DNA from: Nocardioides sp. Soil797
Lineage (GTDB): Bacteria > Actinomycetota > Actinomycetes > Propionibacteriales > Nocardioidaceae
Direction: 5' to 3'
DNA length: 64,000 nt
NCBI GenBank assembly: GCA_001429555.1
Contig: LMSR01000004.1
Span: 1-64,000 of the forward strand
Shown here: positions 58,554 to 64,000 of the stretch, in pieces
Layout: each line of letters starts with the position of its first letter
How positions within the stretch are numbered: the first letter of the stretch is position 1
The notes under the pieces: model-generated
What the model was told of the DNA's origin: nothing
The model's database searches: none
Seen by the model: only the letters and a program-made list of their open reading frames with translations
Made by a program: the position numbers and the translations under genes

Positions 58554-60989
58554 ATGCGGCAACTGGTGGCACGACTTTCTCTTCTCAGCCTCGTGCTGTG
58601 CGGCGCAGCCGCCTGCACGTCCGACCCGGACGACGGGGCATCGTCGGAAGAGGCAGCGGCACCGATGACGGGTGAGCTGAAGGCTCCGACGAAGAAGCAG
58701 CTTGCCGACGGCGTACGCCTCGGAGACCAGACGGACGAATCACTGTCGGCGGTGGCCGTCCACGGGAAGACGGTGGTGGCCGTCGGTGCCCAGAACTCGT
58801 CAAACCTGACGCATGCACTCTTCGTAGTCTCTGCCGACGGCGGTCGCACGTGGCGTCAGGGCACGGTCGACGGAAAGACCCTGCCTGATGACCTCGGGGC
58901 TGCCGCGGCGGACGAAGTCGTGTGGGGCGACGACGGATTCCTCGCCACCGGCACCCGCACCAACGGCGTACCCGTTCTGTGGCGCAGCAGTGACGGCAAG
59001 GAGTGGGATCTGCTCGAGACCGACGACATGCCGTTCACGTCCAAGGACTCCATCAACGCGACCACCTGGTCCGAGGGCACCTACTTGGCCGTCGGTGTGA
59101 ACTCCAAGCCAGCGGGGAGGGCGTCGAATCGTGTTGTCGTGTGGCGCAGCCGCGACGGGGTCACCTGGCGCCGCCATGATCTTGCCGACACACTGCGACA
59201 GGTCTCCGGGAGCATCTCGGTCGCCGATGTCGCGGTAGCGGGAAGACGCGTTCTCGTGGTGGGCACCATCGACGACACCGGCGCTGAGCAGTCCGACCGT
59301 CTCGGCCTGTGGCTGTCCAAGGATGCCGGGCGCACCTTCTCCCTGGAGAAGACGCGCAGCGATCTCGGTTCTGCGGGCCGCACCTACGCCCAGGCCCTTG
59401 CCGTCCATCGAGGCGAGTTCCACCTCGCGGTGTCGGGTGGTGGCCTCAGTTCCTTCCTCCACGGACAGTCTTCGTGGGATCCGGTCGTCGTGGCCTCGGG
59501 GCCGAATGGCTGGTTGGGCTACGCGGACCGAGCGATGAGCTCCGTTGCCGACGAACATCCCACGTCGATCTTCCGCGCCGGGAACAAGTGGGTGATCACA
59601 GCCAACCGCTCCTCCAACTCCGACGGCGACGCGGCCCTCTACACCGGGGATGACTACCTGCACATGGAGCAGCTCACGACGTCGTCGATGTCGGGGCGGG
59701 GTGACCAGTACTTCGCGGACGGGGTTGCGGTGGGCAATCGCGCGGTGCTCGTGGGCGCCACCTCGCGCAGCGGGTCGACCGAACCGATGGTCTGGCTCCT
59801 GGATGGCAAGAAGGTGTCGGTGGCGCACCTTCCTGCCGGTGCCACCGGCGGTGAGCCCACTGTGGGCGTGGCCGACATGGTCGTCGCGAACGGCGAGGTC
59901 GTGGTCGTCGGCAGCGCTGCGGACAGTCCGGTTGCCTGGACCGGCACGGACACCACCTCGTGGAAGTCGCAGGGACTGCCCGGCCTCTCGGAGCAGGTGC
60001 CGGCCGCTTGGATCCAGGATGCGGTCACGATGCGCAAAGGTCGGGTCCTGGCCGTGGGCACCCAGTCCTGGGGCAATGGAAGAGATGGGGTGGTGTGGAC
60101 GCGTGGCCGCAACGGCAGTTGGCGAAAGGCCACGCCGCCGGCCCTCAACCTGCGCACTGAGCGTGGCTACGGAACCGCGGAGCCCGCGGCGGTCGCCACC
60201 CACGGAAATGACCTGGTGATCGCGGCCAACCGCTACATCGAGGGCAGAGCCGAGATCCGGCCCTTCTACTCCCATGACGGGGGAAAGAGCTGGCATGTCG
60301 GGTCCGGCACGAACGAGGTGTCCTTGAGCGAGAGCGAAGATTCCTACGGCATCACCCGATGGGCGGACTTCGCCGCGCCCCTCAACGGCGACCTGGCAGT
60401 CAACGACGTGGCCCGTGTCGAGCAGAATTGGGTGATGGGTGGATTCCGCTCCAATCCTCGCAAGGGCGACCGGCCGGTGGTCTGGCGCAGTGACACCGGA
60501 GTCACGTGGAGCGCTCCGACTCAGTTGCCGATGCCCGACGATGCTCACGGCGCAGGCGTCACGATGCTGACGGTCCACGGCGAACAGGTCCTGGCGACCG
60601 GCTGGGTCGTTCGCCATGAGTCGGACGCCGAACCGAGCTGGGTCAGCTGGACCTCCGACGACGGCGGCAGGACGTGGCAGATCGGCGTACAGGTGGCGAC
60701 GTCGAAGGCATCGGTCAACCAGGTCCTGGAACTCGAGGACGGCTACCTCGCGCTCGGTGATGTGGGCGCTTCGGCTGCGGCGGACACGCGGGCCTGGGTC
60801 TCTGCCGACGGGTTGCACTGGGACGAGGTCGACCTTGGGCTGGTCCATGCCGACGGGCCGGGCGCCCAATCCATTGCCCTGGGTGTCATCAGCAAGGGTC
60901 AACTGCATGTGGTGACTGGCGACATCCGACCCACGAGCGGCTCCGTTCGAACCCAGACCGTTGCCATTCCGGACATCCGGCAGGAGTGA
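58554..60989 (+). CDS. Large BNR/Asp-box beta-propeller lipoprotein
   Basis: An 811-residue lipoprotein with signal peptide and lipobox G-A-A-A-C (Cys21). The rest is repeated propeller blades, with Asp boxes such as S-A-D-G-G-R-T-W, S-K-D-A-G-R-T-F, S-H-D-G-G-K-S-W, S-D-T-G-V-T-W and S-D-D-G-G-R-T-W. The number of blades suggests two propellers. It is most like secreted sialidase-fold proteins, but no catalytic Arg/Tyr set could be assigned, so binding is as likely as catalysis. It is slightly less GC-rich than its neighbours. It shares a divergent upstream region with the ASST gene. Confidence 0.83.
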   Translation: MRQLVARLSLLSLVLCGAAACTSDPDDGASSEEAAAPMTGELKAPTKKQLADGVRLGDQTDESLSAVAVHGKTVVAVGAQNSSNLTHALFVVSADGGRTWRQGTVDGKTLPDDLGAAAADEVVWGDDGFLATGTRTNGVPVLWRSSDGKEWDLLETDDMPFTSKDSINATTWSEGTYLAVGVNSKPAGRASNRVVVWRSRDGVTWRRHDLADTLRQVSGSISVADVAVAGRRVLVVGTIDDTGAEQSDRLGLWLSKDAGRTFSLEKTRSDLGSAGRTYAQALAVHRGEFHLAVSGGGLSSFLHGQSSWDPVVVASGPNGWLGYADRAMSSVADEHPTSIFRAGNKWVITANRSSNSDGDAALYTGDDYLHMEQLTTSSMSGRGDQYFADGVAVGNRAVLVGATSRSGSTEPMVWLLDGKKVSVAHLPAGATGGEPTVGVADMVVANGEVVVVGSAADSPVAWTGTDTTSWKSQGLPGLSEQVPAAWIQDAVTMRKGRVLAVGTQSWGNGRDGVVWTRGRNGSWRKATPPALNLRTERGYGTAEPAAVATHGNDLVIAANRYIEGRAEIRPFYSHDGGKSWHVGSGTNEVSLSESEDSYGITRWADFAAPLNGDLAVNDVARVEQNWVMGGFRSNPRKGDRPVVWRSDTGVTWSAPTQLPMPDDAHGAGVTMLTVHGEQVLATGWVVRHESDAEPSWVSWTSDDGGRTWQIGVQVATSKASVNQVLELEDGYLALGDVGASAAADTRAWVSADGLHWDEVDLGLVHADGPGAQSIALGVISKGQLHVVTGDIRPTSGSVRTQTVAIPDIRQE

Positions 60990-61003
60990 GCCGCAGGTCG
61001 ATG

Positions 61004-62224
61004 TCAGCCGGTGAGGCGGAGTGACATCAACACCCTGTTTCCGAGCGGCCACAGCATCAACAGGCCCATCGCGACGCCGAACGCGCACAGCGCGACCGCT
61101 GCCGACGTCACCCCGGCCAAGGCTCCAAAGGCGATCATCGCGATCGGCATGAAGACGTCGTCGCCGAGGCGTTGGATCGAGACCATCCGACCGAAATGGG
61201 CCCCGTCGACCGTGGTCACGAACACCGCGCCGAGGAGTGCCGAGGCGACACCCGCGGTGACGCCGATCGTGAAGCAGGCCGCCCCGCTGAGCCAGAGTGG
61301 GCCGAGGCCGATGAGGGGTATCGAGCACCCCTGCGTGACCAAGAAGAGGAATCCGACCCGGGCCGGGAACTCCGGCTTCCACTTCAGCATCGTCAGGGCA
61401 CCGACGGCAGCGCCGAGGCCCACCAGTGCCTCGAGAACACCGACGGCCTGGGCGCCCCACCCTTCGGCGGCGGCCCGCAAGGGAATGCCCAGACCAAGGG
61501 CCGGAGTGACGGCGAGGTTCAACCCGGAGAGGGCCAGAACAAGCGTGCGGGTGGTCGGCGTACGACGCAGGTGGACGAAGCCGTTGTGAATGCTGCGCAG
61601 CACCGGCTCGGGCTCGGCGCGCTCGAGCGGGTAGCGGGGCCGCAGCCAGATCACGAGGAAGGCGATCACCCCGACGAAGGTGAGGGCGTCGACGGACGCA
61701 CTGCCGTCGAGGCCGGAGTGGGCCACCAGGAAGCCTCCGATCGCAGATCCGGCCATGGTGCCGAGGCGGGTGCCGGTCTGGGCGAGGCCGCCGTACGCCG
61801 GCATGTCTTCGGGCCGGACCATCTGGCGTCCGATCGTCGAGCCTGCCGGTTCGTAGATCGCGTCAGTGACGCCGAAGGCGACTGCTGCGATCAGCAGGAC
61901 CACGAGTGACGGCCCGGTGGTGGTCACCCAGACGGCGGTGGTGACGAGGACGCCGAATCGGGCCGTGTTCGCCGTGATCATCACCCAGCGGGCGTCGTAG
62001 CGATCGGCGATGACGCCGCCGACCAGGAGCACTGCCGCTCGCGGAACGGTTCCGGCGGCCACCACCATGCCGGCCATCGCCGGGCTGGCGACCTGCACGG
62101 CGGTCCAGGCCAGGGCGATGGTCCAGATCGCGTCGCCGGCGTCGGAGAGTGCCTTCACCGCGATCCACGCGTGGACCATGCGGTCGCGGGCGAACGGGGG
62201 CGCCGCGGTGAGGGTGGTGGTCAT
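61004..62224 (-). CDS. MFS transporter
   Basis: A 406-residue protein with 12 hydrophobic segments. L-V-G-G-V-I-A-D-R-Y-D-A-R-W is the standard MFS loop between segments 2 and 3. It resembles actinobacterial efflux or enterobactin-exporter-like members; the substrate is unknown. ATG62224 overlaps the ArsR-type regulator stop (ATGA), so the regulator and transporter form a two-gene operon, a common drug-efflux arrangement. It is convergent with the BNR lipoprotein. Confidence 0.87.
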   Translation of the reverse strand: MTTTLTAAPPFARDRMVHAWIAVKALSDAGDAIWTIALAWTAVQVASPAMAGMVVAAGTVPRAAVLLVGGVIADRYDARWVMITANTARFGVLVTTAVWVTTTGPSLVVLLIAAVAFGVTDAIYEPAGSTIGRQMVRPEDMPAYGGLAQTGTRLGTMAGSAIGGFLVAHSGLDGSASVDALTFVGVIAFLVIWLRPRYPLERAEPEPVLRSIHNGFVHLRRTPTTRTLVLALSGLNLAVTPALGLGIPLRAAAEGWGAQAVGVLEALVGLGAAVGALTMLKWKPEFPARVGFLFLVTQGCSIPLIGLGPLWLSGAACFTIGVTAGVASALLGAVFVTTVDGAHFGRMVSIQRLGDDVFMPIAMIAFGALAGVTSAAVALCAFGVAMGLLMLWPLGNRVLMSLRLTG

Positions 62225-62778
62225 GGACGGCTCGGAAATCCGTGGCTGAAGACGAAGACGGGCAGACGCTCTTGGCCGTCGGCCTTGTCGATGGTCTCGG
62301 TCCATTCACGAACCGTGGCGTCGATCCGGGCCTGCAGGTCGGAGAACTCCTCCGCCGTGGCCACGGCGGAGGTGCTGGAGCTGAACGCGGCCCGGCGCCA
62401 TGACTCGTCGGCGCGGTCCGCCTCCTTCTTCCAGGCTGCCAGCTTGCGGATCTGGTACTCGATGTTGAGCTTCTCGGCGGCCTTGGCCTGCATCCGGTCC
62501 GCGGGGTTGTCGGCGAAGTCGTCGACGGACCACGAGATGGTGCTGCCTTCCGGCATCCGCCACCAGCTGGTGCGTCCGTCCGCGGCGAGCTCGGGCGCCC
62601 GCTGCACGACGTCGACCCGCTCCAGCATGCGGAGGTGGTGGCTGATGCTGCCCACCTGCAGGTCCATCGCCCTGGCCAGAGTGGTGACCTGACTGGCGCC
62701 GTGGACGCTCAGGTATTCGATGATGCGCCGTCGAACCGGGTGCTGCACCGCCCGGAGCGTCTCGATGGAGGTCGTCAT
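62221..62778 (-). CDS. ArsR-type helix-turn-helix regulator
   Basis: A 185-residue winged-helix protein: L-R-A-V-Q-H-P-V-R-R-R-I-I-E-Y-L, the recognition helix L-Q-V-G-S-I-S-H-H-L-R-M-L-E and the wing A-A-D-G-R-T-S-W-W. The ArsR/YjzA-like group often controls a neighbouring transporter without a metal site; no metal-binding Cys motif is seen. A helical C-terminal part (residues 100-185) may bind a ligand. ATG62778 is the start. It is translated with the MFS gene. Confidence 0.86.
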   Translation of the reverse strand: MTTSIETLRAVQHPVRRRIIEYLSVHGASQVTTLARAMDLQVGSISHHLRMLERVDVVQRAPELAADGRTSWWRMPEGSTISWSVDDFADNPADRMQAKAAEKLNIEYQIRKLAAWKKEADRADESWRRAAFSSSTSAVATAEEFSDLQARIDATVREWTETIDKADGQERLPVFVFSHGFPSRP

Positions 62779-62857
62779 GCCCGGGACGCTAGGTGGGCTC
62801 CGCCGAGTGCACAAGACTTCTTGTACATCTCCGGGGCGCCCGTCCGGCGTACGACGG

Positions 62858-62928
62858 CACTTGTGCGGTGCTGTTGACGACATCGGGCGTCACAGCACGT
62901 GTGGAGCGACCGTAACCCCGCGTTACTC
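62858..62928 (-). repeat. 71-bp dispersed 3' element, copy C
   Basis: The closest match to copy A (66 of 71). The GTTACTC end lies 14 bases from the stop of the SDR gene on the minus strand, so it forms that gene's 3' UTR, upstream of the ArsR gene. Its predicted hairpins are the most perfect: GTAAC-GCGGG-GTTAC, and GTGCTG-TGACG pairing with CGTCA-ACAGCAC. Confidence 0.75.
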
Positions 62929-62942
62929 GCAAGGTTGAGGGG

Positions 62943-64000
62943 TCACCAGGGGCTGGGCTTGAAGTCCTTCACGAAGCAGCCGTAGAGGTCCTCGCCCGCC
63001 TCACCCAGCACGATCGGGTCGTAGACACGGGCGGCGCCGTCCACCAGGTCGAGCGGGGCGTGCCAACCCTCGGCAGCGATGCGCAGCTTGTCCTGGTGGG
63101 GGCGCTCGTCGGTGATCCAGCCGGTGTCGACAGCGGTCATCAGGATCTGGTCGGTCTCGAACATCTCGCCGGCGCTGGTGCGGGTCATCATGTTCAGCGC
63201 TGCCTTGGCCATGTTGGTGTGCGGGTGCCCGGCGCCCTTGTAGCGGCGGGAGAACTGCCCCTCCATCGCCGAGACGTTCACGACGTACGCCCGTCGGGCG
63301 CCGGCTGCCACGGCTGCCCGCATCGCGGGCCGCAGCTTCGAGACCAGCAGGAACGGGGCGATCGAGTTGCAGAACTGCACCTCGAGGAGCTCCAACGGGT
63401 CGACCTCGTCGACCACCTGGGTCCACGAGTTCACCGTCGCCGTGTCGGGCAGCAGACCGCCGGCGTCGACCGCCGTACCGGCCAGGTGCGCATCGAGCGA
63501 GGCGTTGCCGGCGGTCAGTGCGAGCGCCGTGAGTGAGGCGGCCGTGTGGGCTGCGCGGGCGTGCTCGATCGTCTCGCCCTCGTGCTGGGCGACCGCGTCT
63601 CGCTCGAGGGCGCCGGCGATCGCGGCCGGGTGGGCCTCGGAGATCCGGTCGAAGGAGACCATCTCCGGCAGTTCGCGATCAGTCGGCAACGGCGCTGACT
63701 CCATCTCGACCAGCTGGCTGTAGGCGCCCGGCGATCGGCGTACGGTCTGGCAGGCGTTGTTGATCAGGATGTCGAGGGGCCCGGCCGCGGCCACGTCCTC
63801 GGCCAGCGACACCACCTGGGTGGGATCGCGCAGGTCGATGCCGACCACCTTGAGTCGGTGCAGCCAGTCGCCGCTGTCCTCGAGCGCGGAGAAGCGACGG
63901 ACGGCATCCTTCGGGAACCGGGTGGTGATGGTGGTGTGGGCGCCGTCGCGGAGCAACCGCAACGCGATGTACATCCCGATCTTGGCCCGCCCACCGGTGA
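62943..64000 (-). CDS. Atypical SDR oxidoreductase, 5' end outside window
   Basis: At least 352 residues, with the gene continuing past base 64000. Beyond an internal Met the frame stays open and reads T-G-G-R-A-K-I-G-M-Y-I-A, the NAD(P)-binding turn. It has an N-N-A-C loop (L-I-N-N-A-C-Q-T), V-V-N-V-S-A-M-E-G and H-P-H-T-N-M-A-K-A-A-L-N. In classical SDRs the residue four before that Lys is Tyr; here it is Thr, so the catalytic tetrad is altered. A long insertion separates the cofactor and substrate halves. The partner or substrate is not known. Confidence 0.83.
   Translation of the reverse strand, partial: TGGRAKIGMYIALRLLRDGAHTTITTRFPKDAVRRFSALEDSGDWLHRLKVVGIDLRDPTQVVSLAEDVAAAGPLDILINNACQTVRRSPGAYSQLVEMESAPLPTDRELPEMVSFDRISEAHPAAIAGALERDAVAQHEGETIEHARAAHTAASLTALALTAGNASLDAHLAGTAVDAGGLLPDTATVNSWTQVVDEVDPLELLEVQFCNSIAPFLLVSKLRPAMRAAVAAGARRAYVVNVSAMEGQFSRRYKGAGHPHTNMAKAALNMMTRTSAGEMFETDQILMTAVDTGWITDERPHQDKLRIAAEGWHAPLDLVDGAARVYDPIVLGEAGEDLYGCFVKDFKPSPW

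Noticed and set aside
49526..62928. 71-bp repeats as attachment sites of an integrated element
   Set aside because: There are three copies in mixed orientation, no integrase or phage genes lie between them, and gene content is ordinary throughout.
1..64000. tRNA, rRNA or riboswitch genes
   Set aside because: No cloverleaf-like sequence, rRNA core sequence or known riboswitch consensus was recognised on either strand by eye. Weak or unusual ones could be missed.

Overview
The window is a gene-dense, very GC-rich chromosomal segment. Third codon positions are almost all G or C, GTG starts are frequent, and stop/start overlaps of the GTGA or ATGA type are common. Gene content (mycothiol-type DinB/maleylpyruvate isomerase folds, maltokinase N-cap protein, WYL regulator, YcaQ/AlkZ-like glycosylase, AbrB/PIN toxin-antitoxin, many lipoproteins with an L-x-x-C lipobox) points to an actinobacterium, most like Nocardioides or another Propionibacteriales genus. 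That placement is inference from composition and family content, not from a search. No rRNA, tRNA, CRISPR array, phage module or integrase was seen. The only mobile element is the cut-off end of an IS3-family insertion sequence at the extreme left. No gap between genes exceeds 300 bases.

Layout. 1-3.7 kb: IS3 end, a racemase-like protein, YjbR protein, GNAT, secreted BNR protein and RibD-like reductase. 3.7-8.0 kb: an AraC regulator followed by a tightly overlapping MBL-fold hydrolase / SDR / lipase operon. 8.1-11.6 kb: a minus-strand run of pyruvate oxidase, LysR regulator and alpha/beta hydrolase. 11.7-13.4 kb: a TrkA-C protein overlapping an ArsB/NhaD-type transporter. 13.5-20.1 kb: a Baeyer-Villiger-type monooxygenase, small proteins, an acyl-CoA synthetase, and an amino-acid permease / universal stress protein operon. 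20.2-25.8 kb: a GntR regulator divergent from NRAMP-pxpA-pxpB-pxpC, with a D-glutamate-cyclase-like gene nearby. This matches the gene set of the B. subtilis ycsFGI-kipIA region (5-oxoproline metabolism). 25.9-39 kb: mixed single genes, including a VapBC-type module at 32.9-33.6 kb, a TetR/PlsC divergent pair with paired operators, and a WYL regulator divergent from GNAT-AlkZ. 39-47.6 kb: lipoproteins, a glutaminase-STAS-GNAT fusion, a GH25 lysozyme lipoprotein, an MFS transporter, a zinc alcohol dehydrogenase and a small alarmone synthetase. 47.6-52 kb: cell-wall enzymes (penicillin-binding lipoprotein, M15 peptidase) and a GNAT-methyltransferase fusion. 52-56 kb: a GMC oxidoreductase / aldehyde dehydrogenase operon, then a second RelA/SpoT-domain protein lacking the usual catalytic Glu. 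56-64 kb: a secreted arylsulfotransferase-like protein, a large BNR lipoprotein, an ArsR-MFS pair and an atypical SDR cut by the window edge.

The least expected material is between the genes. Three families of intergenic repeats recur within this one window. (1) A 71-bp element has three copies (49.5, 56.1, 62.9 kb). Each has the same end facing the 3' end of a neighbouring gene, with two conserved potential hairpins, so each would be read as a structured 3' UTR. (2) A 22-bp-period tandem repeat begins at or overlaps the stop codon of plus-strand genes at three loci (13.4, 31.7 and, more diverged, 44.0 kb). (3) A 66-bp palindrome has two copies (8.06 and 42.58 kb); the second has perfect 30-bp arms. 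I cannot assign any of these to a named family from the sequence alone.
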